A DNA stretch of 64,000 nucleotides, from assembly GCA_018398585.1 (NCBI GenBank), contig JAGTTD010000013.1, forward strand, positions 11,227,237-11,291,236, written 5' to 3'. Of this stretch, positions 43,125 through 51,418 are shown piece by piece. The position numbers were made by a program, and so were the translations under genes. Within the stretch, counting starts at the first letter, position 1; every line of letters starts with the position of its first letter. The notes below the pieces were generated by a model, which was not told the DNA's origin, made no database searches, and saw nothing but the letters and a program-made list of their open reading frames with translations. The stretch comes from Simmondsia chinensis. Taxonomy: Eukaryota; Streptophyta; Magnoliopsida; Caryophyllales; Simmondsiaceae.

Positions 43125-43877
43125 CTAACACTCCCAACAGATCATTTTTGGCCTCTTGTCATGCTTCTTTTTTTGGAAGTGTCTGGTTCTCTTGGGTCCC
43201 TTGCTTAATTGGCCTTCTTCTAGGATGTTGATTTTACCAACATCGCTAGGGCGGTCTTTGTTATCATCCTGTATCCTATAACCTTCTTCAACATGTAAAT
43301 GGTTAGCCAATTCCTCAATTGACATATCCTTCTTCTTGTGTTTAAGGCTTTTCTTAACATCTTTCCAAGAAGGAGGGAGTTCGTCAATTAAGGAAGAAAC
43401 TACTATTGTATCATCCATGTTCATTTTGTGTTGTTTAAAATTGTTCAATATTCATTCGATTTCATGTAATTGTTCCATGACAGGATGATCATCTACCATC
43501 TTATAATTGTTAAATTGACTAACCAGGAACTTTTTGCTTGTAGCATCCTCGGCCATATAGCGTGCCTCAAGTGCGTCCCACAGTTCCGTCGCGGTCGGCA
43601 CGTTCGAGTAAATGGTAAACAGGGCATCAGTCATACCATTCAGAATATGCCCTCTGCAGATGTAGTCATCATTCTCGCACTTCAGTCTGGCCCTCTACTC
43701 GGCCAACATCTCCTCCTCCTCAGAGACGGGGGATGGAGATGGTGTATTTAGGACATACACCACATTCAGCATCATGATGAGGAAGTGCATCTTCCTCTGC
43801 CATCGGCAGAAGTTCCTGCCATCAAACCGGTCCAACTTCACAAAGTTGGCTATCATATTCCTTAGCGATGAAGCCAT
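43125..43877 (-). pseudogene. Tork-like copia gag
   Basis: 43877 starts MASSLRNMIANFVKLDRFDG and RNFCRWQRKMHFLIMMLNVV, a typical copia Gag start. After a stop at about 43697 it continues ATELWDALEARYMAEDATSK; after another near 43450 it continues MNMDDTIVVSSLIDELPPSW. The zinc knuckle begins CWEC, followed by a stop, then PGHLCKDCYRLK in the same frame. Three point stops are therefore the main damage. Confidence 0.8.
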
Positions 43878-43908
43878 AACCCAAATCAGAAAATTAAACC
43901 TTAAGATT

Positions 43909-44662
43909 GTTAGAACAAATTATCAAAATGCTTGCAAAATACTTGCAACCGGGTAACCGAGAGATCTCAGGTGTTGAGGCTTTATAATCACTTTTCTTAA
44001 AGTTTATTTCGGTATACGAAATATCCTCAGGGATACAACAACAACCAAAAATGAAGTGAGAATGTGTAAAGGGAAAGAGAGATCGAGATATGAAGAGATT
44101 GGTGTTTTTGTTCAAGAACACAACACAAGAACACTTGAATACAAAGATCTTTTAATCTTGATTTTCCCTTGTGTTTTTCATCCCATCTAATTGATTCATC
44201 AAAGTGTGGAAGATATATATATGTATACATGTAAGGAGACGTCCCAAATAAAAGAGCCACATTCAAAACAAAGAACCAGGAAAAACCGCACAGACAAACC
44301 GTCAAAACAGACCTGTGTGTCGAAGCTGTGTGTCAACACACAGTTTGACACACATAGTTACTATAGATCTGTGTGTTGACACACACATCCTATGTGTCGA
44401 CACAAAGACTTCCTCCGTGTGCTTCTGTAAATGGCTGTGTGTCGACGCACGGGCCATGTGTGTCGACACACAGCTATTTCCCCATCGTTCTGTAGGATTG
44501 TGTGTCGTCACACATGGCCCCTGTGTCAACACACACTCCTAGCAAGCTCTAAACATTCAAAACAAGAATCGGGACAATCTCAAACACATCTTATACATAC
44601 ATAAACAACATTTAACATATATATACGTGTTATACAACACATATTTTGAAAATACACCAACA
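43909..44662 (-). repeat. 5' LTR of the Tork-like copia
   Basis: 754 bp, partner of 38654-39417. The palindrome cluster is at about 44323-44540. The bases just inside on the minus strand (ATCTTAAGGTTTAA) are not the usual initiator-Met primer site. Confidence 0.9.
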
Positions 44663-44667
44663 ATTGG

Positions 44668-44790
44668 TTCAAGTATGGTTTAATTTAACTAGAATTTGTA
44701 GCAAAAATTGATTAAACCGGGGTTTGATTGAACTAGAATTGTAATGAAAACTGATTCAATCAAGGTTTAATTGGGGTTAAATTCCTCCGC
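44668..44790. repeat. Degenerate minisatellite, right part
   Basis: It continues the array of 38440-38653 (AACTAGAATTTGTAGCAAAA, TTGATTGAACTAG). It is separated from the left part only by the copia element. Confidence 0.7.
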
Positions 44791-45158
44791 GGAATATTGG
44801 ACATTGGAGAAAGTCCCAGGTGATGACGATGGTGTGTGGCGGGTAGCAAAAGGGATGATAGAAGTTGGCATGTAGCGATGGGTGTGATCGAGGTTAACAG
44901 GTAAAAGAGGTGGAGTATGGTGCTCGACACACAAAGCAGTAGGTCCGCGGTGGTCGGCGCAAAAAGCATCGGGCATGTGGTGATTTGCATCTAGTGAAAG
45001 TTGACGTGTAGTTCCATCTGTGATGGAGGTGGCATGTAACGTTGTGGACATGTGGTGGTTGGCGTGTAACCGAGGTGGTGGAATTGAGCAGGACATGGTG
45101 GAGACTATGGTTGGCATGTAGATAGACCCTTCAACTTAAAATAAACATAAATTTAGAC
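44791..45158. repeat. Degenerate GT-rich tandem repeat region
   Basis: The phrase TTGGCATGTAG or GGTTGGCGTGTAAC recurs loosely (about 44860, 45030, 45060, 45110). It makes long but meaningless minus-strand frames rich in His and Thr. No gene is recognised. Confidence 0.5.
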
Positions 45159-45744
45159 TAGGGTTACAAATGAGCCGAGCCAAGCCGAGCTGAGCCGAAC
45201 CACCGCTTGCTCGGCTTGGCTCGGCCCATGAACTAATTGAGACCAGCTCGGTATAGGTATCATTTTTCTAATCAAGCCACATATCTATGCTTGGCTCAAC
45301 TCGTTTACTAAGTGAGATCGGCTGGATATCGGTATCATTTAGGCTTCATTATTTGGTGAGTTGGCTCGTTGAGTTTTGCTGGCTCATTGCGCTCATTTAC
45401 CAGGCTTCTTAAGCTCATTTATTAGGCTTATTAAACTATTATTGTTACTTAAAATAAAATATATCATGTATGAAAACTGAAAATAAAAAAAATACATGTA
45501 ACTCAATTCCATGATATAGACATACCAGCCAACAATCGAGCCACTCATGTGACCATAAACAAGCCGACTCGTGAACCTTTCACTCCGAGCGAGACTCGAT
45601 TTGATTTGGCTCATTTATTTAAACGAGCTTCCCTTAAACGAGTCAAGCAGGCTCTTGAGTCGGCTTAGAAAAACCCAAGCCGAGCCTTTAACGAGCTAAG
45701 TCAAACCAACTCAAGAGGCGGCTTGGCTCATTTGCAGCCTTCTA
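45159..45744. mobile_element. Probable hAT-like MITE with GAGCCGAGC subterminal repeats
   Basis: The left end TAGGGTTACAAATGAGCC and the right end (reverse) TAGAAGGCTGCAAATGAGCC form a terminal inverted repeat. Multiple GCCGAGC/GCTCGGC and GGCTCATT motifs repeat near both ends, with an AT-rich middle. No matching 8-bp flank is visible (ATTTAGAC against GGGAATAA), so the boundaries are uncertain. Confidence 0.6.
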
Positions 45745-46184
45745 GGGAATAAGCCAAACCAAAAATACATTGAAGAAAAATAAACTGTCAAAGCATAATA
45801 ATTACTTGTTTTTAAATCAAATTTTTAGAGTTGGGTTATTTTTAAATTAATTTTAGAGTTAGGTTATTTTTGTTAAAAAAATGTTAGAGTTCAGTTATAT
45901 TTTGGTGAAAAAGTTAGAGTTCGATTATTTTTTGGTTAGAAAATAAAATTGGGTTATTTTTTGGTATAATGAGGCTACTTTTAAATTAATTGTTGTTTTC
46001 AATTTTATTCTTTCTTCTTAAAGTAGCTAGATTGGGTATACTTTTTGCTAAAGAAATATGTGTTATTATGATTTTTTTTTTTTCCCTTTATGATATAAAA
46101 TATATTGTAAACTATAGATTTGAAAAGTGGTGAAATGAACTTATAAGTGATAACTGTATGATTTTAAATGTTTAAATGAAAAAT
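45745..46184. repeat. AT-rich stretch with loose tandem repeats
   Basis: The phrase TTAGAGTTGGGTTATTTTT and variants recur about five times between 45824 and 45965. The rest is AT-rich and non-coding. Confidence 0.6.
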
Positions 46185-46185
46185 G

Positions 46186-46186
<1 letters not shown>

Positions 46187-46218
<32 letters not shown>
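46187..46218. repeat. Compound microsatellite (GT)7(AT)9
   Basis: A run of GT (46187-46200) passes directly into AT (46201-46218). Confidence 0.92.
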
Positions 46219-46343
46219 TCTCATTTTTCAATGTAAAAAAATATACATTTGTGTGTATTGAGTTTAGGAATACAATCTCTTATTTTAATAATACATCAAA
46301 TTATATAAATTTACCTCCCAATTTTTCTATCTTTCTTTCTTTT

Positions 46344-46958
46344 TTTTTTTGGTAAGTCAGCATTTTTTATTTTTTTATTACCAAAAAAAGCAAAGTACAA
46401 AAAGTATAGGGGCATACCCCCAACAAGTCTTACAGCGTACATGCAGGCGGGACCAACGAAGCAAAAAGAAGAAAACACAAAAGCAACTCAACAAAGGAGA
46501 AACAAGGCAGAAACCCAAGAAAAGGAGAAAAACTCCTACAAATAAAAATAAAGAAAGAGAAAGAAAAAGAAAGAAAGGAAAAGAAAAGAGAACAAAAACC
46601 GAAAAAGGGGCTACATATAGCAGCCATGACCTTCAAAGCAGATATCCAGAAGAGGGAGCTGTTTCACTCTGCCACGGCAGTGACAGAAGCGGCTCGAGTC
46701 GATCGACGCTCGGCACGCTCAGCACGGCGCGATCGTCGGGAAGAGGTAATAGTGGTCCATCCTCGGTCATCCATACCAGAGACAGCTGGAGAAGGCTGAG
46801 AATAGGTAGCCGAGCCAGCAGAGGAGGTCATCGAATCCTGATCAGAGGCATAGTGCAAAGACTCATTACCTCTAGCAGAGTGAGGCTGAGTCATAGAAGT
46901 CGTAGAACGAGCGTTACCCGAAACTAGAGTAGAACTGGGTCCGGGAGCTCGAGAAGTA
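46344..46958 (-). mobile_element. Short LINE-type retroposon with long target duplication
   Basis: A 615-bp insert between two near-identical 27-bp flanks that start CCCAATTTTTCTATCTTTC (46317-46343) and CCCAATTTTCCTATCTTTC (46959-46985). On the minus strand it ends TTTTTTGGTAATAAAAAAAT and then CTTACCAAAAAAAAAA, the 3' end and poly(A) style of plant L1 LINEs. It holds one open frame to a stop at 46664 (YSQPSPAVSGMDDRGWTTIT, then a Ser/Arg-rich tail). The frame enters at the 5' end without an ATG, so this is a 5'-truncated copy. I do not recognise the protein; a retrocopied host transcript is the alternative. Confidence 0.7.
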
Positions 46959-47133
46959 CCCAATTTTCCTATCTTTCTTTCTTTTCTTCTCCTCCTCTTT
47001 TTTTTGTAGAAAAATGTAACCCCCTCCCTATATTCAAGTTTTCTTTTTCTTTTTTTCTATTTTCCTTTTTCGTATTATTTTTCTTTTCTTTTCTTTTTTC
47101 CTTTAACTTGACAAAATAAAAATAACACTAAAT

Positions 47134-47270
47134 AAAATATATGGGTTTTACCCCCTTCAGGGTAGCATTCTAAAGGGGGAAGGCAGCATATATCCACCCC
47201 AAGACCTTGCGTATGCGGGGGCCCTTGTAGCACTAGGACTGTTGTGGTTGAAAATATATGGGTTTTACCC
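47134..47270 (+). mobile_element. Au-like SINE, truncated, with exact 20-bp target duplication
   Basis: The body is 47154-47250. The plus strand reads AAGGCAGCATATATCCACCC, then CTTGCGTATGCGGGGGCC and CTTGTAGCACTAGGACTGTT with a TTG-type tail. These match the 3' half of Au SINEs (AAGGCTGCGTACA..., GCGGGAGCCTTG, CACTGGG) with decay. The flanks AAAATATATGGGTTTTACCC at 47134-47153 and 47251-47270 are identical, which proves retroposition. Promoter boxes are missing. Confidence 0.82.
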
Positions 47271-47768
47271 AACGATTCTCCCCCTCCAACCCATATGAAA
47301 AACCTCTGGCATGCTAACGCATAATGAATGCCTCTCCAATGTTGGCAAATCGAACCCTCTTAGAACCCGATCTTGGTGGCTCGCCGTGCAGAAGCTACAT
47401 TGAAGAGGATTGGTGACTTGCCATGCAATTGTTACACTTTGAGAGAGTTGGTGGCTCACCGTGCAGTAGCTAAACTTTGAAAGGGTTGGTGACTCATGGT
47501 GCAGCAGTTACACTTGGAGAGGGTTTGTGACTTACCGTACAATAGTGACACTGATGTTGATGATTGATGTCGTTGATGTTTGTATGCAGTTGGGGTTATA
47601 ATTAGAGATTGTAATACTTGATTTCATAGTGGGTTGAGGCACTCGTTGGGTCCCTTGGTTTTTCCTTCTAGTTGAGAGAGGGTTTCCACGTAAATATTGG
47701 TGTCTTGTTTCAATGTTGTTTTTATGATTTTACGCTTCCGTTTCCGCTTGAATGTGAATTTTCCCAAC
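47271..47768 (+). mobile_element. Copia LTR fragment with 38-bp tandem repeats
   Basis: It contains TTTCCACGTAAATATTGG (about 47686-47703), shared with the copia LTR at 7331-7919, and ends TTTTCCCAAC, an LTR-like end. No internal region follows. Five 38-bp units starting TTGGTGGCTC/TTGGTGACTT lie at 47373, 47410, 47448, 47486 and 47524. Solo or truncated LTR. Confidence 0.6.
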
Positions 47769-47769
47769 T

Positions 47770-48150
47770 ATTTGTTAAGATATTATTTATCTCAAGATTA
47801 AATTTATCTGATTTAATTTAGATATGATTTGGGATGATATTTTAGCATTTTAATTTTCTTTGGTTGCTGTTGTTGTTGTTGTTTGGGAGGACACGCAAGC
47901 ACCGGATCTCATTTGAACTACAAAATTAAGCGTGCATGGGCGAGAGTAGTATCAAGATGGGTGACCTCTAGGGAAGTCTTCGTGTTGCACCCCTCAGATT
48001 GGGGGTTCTTTAGAAAAAAAGAAAAAGAAAATATATGTTCTGATTGAAATTAATATTAATTTTAAAATAAGGGAGAGATTTATTAAGATATTATTTTTTC
48101 TCAAAATTACTATTAATCTGATTTGATTTATATATAATTTGGGAGAATAA
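47770..48150. repeat. Direct repeat pair flanking the 5S-like sequence
   Basis: 47770-47842 and 48078-48150 are similar (TTAAGATATTATTT, ATCTGATTTAATTTA, ATTTGGGA), spaced 308 bp. The 5S-like sequence lies between them. Confidence 0.7.
47897..47995 (+). pseudogene. 5S rRNA-like pseudogene, 5' end missing
   Basis: The sequence from AAGCACCGGATCTCAT through TTAAGCGTGCATGGGCGAGA and GATGGGTGACCTC to CGTGTTGCACCCCTC follows plant 5S rRNA for about 99 of 120 nt, including the internal Pol III promoter region. The first 20 or so bases are replaced by GGAGGACACGC. Substitutions (CATTTGAACTACAAAA in place of the usual CAGAACTCCGAAG form) would disrupt helices. No T-run terminator follows; an A-rich stretch does. 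It could be a lone degraded 5S copy, a retroposed 5S RNA, or the 5S part of a Cassandra-type TRIM LTR. Confidence 0.82.
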
Positions 48151-48765
48151 TTGATATATCATTTAGTTACTGAATCCGATTATGATTACGATCGAGTGAC
48201 TCAATAATAAATAGATGTTGGGGGTTATTATTTTAGATAGAGAAAAAAGAGAGAAAAGATGTGAGAGTTTAAGGGTTTTGTAAAGAGGTGCTCGGCAAGG
48301 GGAGAGATGTTTGATTGAGAGTTGAGAGAGTTTTTGTGGCTTCCTCTTTCCAAAGTTAAGTGGGAGCTAGACCAAAAAAACCAAACTAATATAAAAATGT
48401 GAAAAAGGAACTAATATAAGACATAAATGGTACATATAAAATAACGTAATTAACAAAACAATAGCGAAAGCTAGACAAAAAAAACGAACTAATATAATGT
48501 AGCAGACATCAAAACAAAAAACAAAAAGAGAAATTACAAAATCATAGTCCATTTCATGTTTAGAATTAAGGGAAGATATGAGATAAAAAGGCCACAAATA
48601 ATGAGTTAATTAAAGGATAAGGATATCAGTTTGTTCTATTCCAATTAATTGCTCAATAATATATATTAAATTAATAAATATTCGAAAAGTACATCCCAAA
48701 TAATAATAAAAAAATAACATTATAAAAAATATGCCATAGAAAATAGGTAAAGATTCCTACCTTTA
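48151..48765. other. Non-coding stretch, nothing recognised
   Basis: AT-rich. An AG-rich block (48240-48330) reads like a transcript leader but no gene follows. Minus-strand frames are hydrophobic low-complexity artefacts. Confidence 0.4.
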
Positions 48766-49178
48766 ATATTGATAATAATAAAAAACAACGCTCCGCTCTC
48801 TCTCTAGAAAATTCAAAAACAACGGTCACTGTTCACACCGCCTTCCCGGCCCATGTGGGTGCGTGACGGACCATCCCGAGTCCGGTGTTCGAACCCGACA
48901 TTGCTGAAGCCTGCCCGTGCCGGTCGTACAATGGCAGAAGGTGTTTGGTGACTACCAGAGGCCACAGCTCTGTCGTCTTCTTCCTCGGCACCCTCTACTT
49001 CAAGTTCCACCCTCGCCGACCTTCTTCTCCCACCGTGCTACCCCTGAGTCCAATGTCCAGCCTTGCCGCACTGGTAACCCCCCTCCTTTATTCTCTCTCC
49101 TTTTCTCCTCACCCCTTTTTTCTTCTCCAGACGCTTTGGGTCTCTTCTCAGTCCTCCGGCAACCACCAAGCCCCGTTG

Positions 49179-51049
49179 ATGGCGGCTCTTAATGAGTCAA
49201 TGTCAATTTTTGTTGACGGTCTCCCGGAGTTTAATTCAAATTTGTGGCTTAAGGCTGTCTTTCGGGATTTTCGTTCAGTTTATGACTGTTTTGTCCCAAA
49301 AAATAGACGGGCCAAAACTTGTCTTTCTTATAGTTTTGTCAGATTTCGGCAGCGAAATGAGGCCAAAAGGGCAATTGATTCCATGAATGGTCACTAGGTC
49401 ATGGGATACAAGATTAAGGTTGACTAGGCTAAACAACGTAGGGGTTTGAATAATAGGCAGTATCAGAATCAGAACCACACACGGGTCCACTCTTCAGATC
49501 GTGATATAAGGCTTGATATTCCAGGTATCATTCAAAATCCAGCGAATACCGATCAATCGCCCCGGGGAAATGCTGAAACGGAACACAACGGTCCAAAGGT
49601 CATAACAGCTTCCATAAACAATCAGGTGGAAGATTGGATGGGTAGATCGATAATAGCTCATTCGTATGGGGATGATACTCTCGATAATGTCCTGAGATTC
49701 CTTACGGAGAATGGACTCTTTGACTTGTCTCCGAGAGGTCTGAGTTTAGATACCTTTATTCTCACGTGCGAATCAACCGTAGCTATGGAGGAATACCTCA
49801 GCGCCCGGAAACATGTCCTCCTTGATAATTTCACAGAAGTGAACCGCTACACAGGTCAAACCCTTGGTTCTATGAGAAGAAGAGTGTGGATTGAAATCCA
49901 TGGTCTTCCATTATAGTACTGGTCGATGGAGACGTTCACTAATTTTGCGCAAATCTGGGGCAACTTCATTCGAGGGGATCCGCGAACTTCGGTAATGAGA
50001 TGTGTGGATGTGGCAAGGGTTCTCATTGATACTTGCTTCCTATCCATTATCCAATAGGTTGTGCATGTAAATCTTAGTGAGGGAAGCCGAATGTTTTTTG
50101 TTAAAGAAGGGAACTCCGAGCTAATCCCAAGCTACTCTACGGAAGTTATCCACCTCGCAGCGTCTGCTAGGTTAAATAGGGAAGAAGGTCGAACCCTGCG
50201 GCAAGCTCCTAACGCTACTACCAGCTCCGACCCGGGTCCTAGTGAACATGACCCGATCCGGGAGAGAGACCCGCTGATACTTCCGAGGACTGAATGTATG
50301 GATCTGGGTATTAATATGCAGAGTGCTGAACACGTTACGCTACATGTTAACCACCAGGTTATTGGCAGGTGGCCCCTGGTTATGCAATCTCCTTACTTGC
50401 CTGTCTATTGCGTTCCACCCCGTGTTTTGAATAGCTGAATGCTCCACAGTGCCAGGTTTACAGACCATACGTTAGATCGCAACTGCTTCTACCTTGGGTT
50501 GATGATAATGAAACCAGATCAGATGGGCTGCAAATCCAGAGCACACCTCAAGCAGATCAAGTTCTAAACACTAATAATGACTACGAGTCTGAGTCGTCGG
50601 GTCCAACCTTCCCACCGGGATTTGAACCAGTGAGTGATCATAGTCATATCGAGATCACGGATTTATGTGCTAATTTGGCTCATGATTTCGCGGAAACTTC
50701 TAAGGCAGGGGAAAGGAGAACAAGAAGAGAAAGGTCGAGGCGCCAAGAACCTTGTAGTGGTGGTTCTAAAAGGGATCGCAAGACTCTCAAGCGTAGGAAG
50801 AAAGAGCAAGAGAAATGGAACTTTCACACGTTCTTTAAGGATATGTCTCCTGATAGCAGTGGAAAGAGAAGACCTGGAAAAGTAACCAAGGCCAAAGGGA
50901 AGAGAAAGACTCGAAACAAGAATAAGAAATGCTTCACAGCTGAGCAACTGTTTAAGGGGAAACGCACTTGGGAGATCAAAAAATCGGTCGGGTTGACTTT
51001 TGATGGCGATGAATCCTCTATGGTCGAGCTCTTTGCTAGAATGGGCTAA
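49179..51049 (+). pseudogene. LINE ORF1 with RRM and DUF4283-like region
   Basis: The ATG at 49179 gives MAALNESMSIFVDGLPEFNS. An RRM follows at about residues 8-70 (SIFVDGLP as RNP2-like; YSFVRFRQRNEAKRAIDSMN as RNP1-like). After stops at 49395 and about 49428 the same frame continues to a DUF4283-like region (VEDWMGRSIIAHSYGDDTLD; RVWIEIHGLPL; then after a stop MRCVDVARVLIDTCFL). A frame change near 50430 leads to GPTFPPGFEPVSDHSHIEI, a lysine/arginine-rich stretch and the end TWEIKKSVGLTFDGDESSM, common at the ORF1 C-terminus of plant LINEs. About five stops in roughly 620 codons. The protein binds RNA. Confidence 0.78.
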
Positions 51050-51396
51050 GTTTTTGGAGTCGCTTGTTTCAGGTCTCTGTATCTCTGGTCCTTTTTTCCT
51101 GCTCTCTCCGGCTCCGTTTTCTGGCCTTGCTTTGCTGCGCTCTTTCTCCAGTTTTTGGGTTTTGCTCTCTTTCCTTGCTCATTCTTGTGTGCCCCTCGTC
51201 TTCTGTTTTGTGTTGCATCTAGTTTGTTTTTGTTTTGGTTGTCTCCTGTTTGTTTCCTGTTTTTTGCTTTGTTTCCGTTTTTGTCCCTCCCTTGTTTTTT
51301 GTCTTTTCTCTGGTCTTTCTCCGTCTCCTCGGAGGTGTTTGGGCTCGCTCTGTCGAGGCCCGGTATTGTCTTTTCAGCTTCGCCGATATTTATCGG
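51050..51396 (+). other. 3' region of the ORF1-only LINE
   Basis: Strongly pyrimidine-rich (C, T and G with few A), with repeated TTTGTTT and CTCTTTC. It ends with a small hairpin CCGATATTTATCGG just before the A8 tail. LINE RTs often recognise such a 3' hairpin. Confidence 0.6.
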
Positions 51397-51418
51397 AAAA
51401 AAAAGATATTGATAATAA

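Larger units (their letters stand above)
38654..44662 (-). mobile_element. Nearly complete Ty1/copia (Tork-like) element
   Basis: 6,009 bp with LTRs 38654-39417 and 43909-44662 (TGTTAG...CCAACA in plus reading). The flanks ATTAG and ATTGG form an imperfect 5-bp duplication. On the minus strand the order is gag, protease, integrase, RT, RNase H, the copia order. About ten stops or frameshifts are visible in total, few for its length. The right LTR carries a short duplication (ATACTTGCAA) relative to the left. It inserted in a minisatellite. Lineage Tork-like is by protein flavour only. Confidence 0.9.
48779..51405 (+). mobile_element. LINE-derived retroposon with ORF1 only
   Basis: The flanks ATATTGATAATAA at 48766-48778 and 51406-51418 are identical 13-mers, and an A8 tail (51397-51404) ends the insert. 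Inside are a GC-rich 5' leader (48779-49178), one ORF1-like coding region (49179-51049) and a pyrimidine-rich 3' region (51050-51396). There is no endonuclease, reverse transcriptase or other ORF2 sequence. Because both target duplications and the tail are present, this is a complete retroposed unit rather than a truncated fragment. It would move with help from an intact LINE. Confidence 0.8.

Noticed and set aside
44302..44542. Cys/His-rich frames suggesting zinc fingers
   Set aside because: They are translations of the TGTGTGTCGACACACA palindromes in the copia LTR.
46430..46636. Phe/Ser-rich minus-strand frame as a membrane protein
   Set aside because: It is the A/G-rich 3' region of the short LINE read on its other strand.
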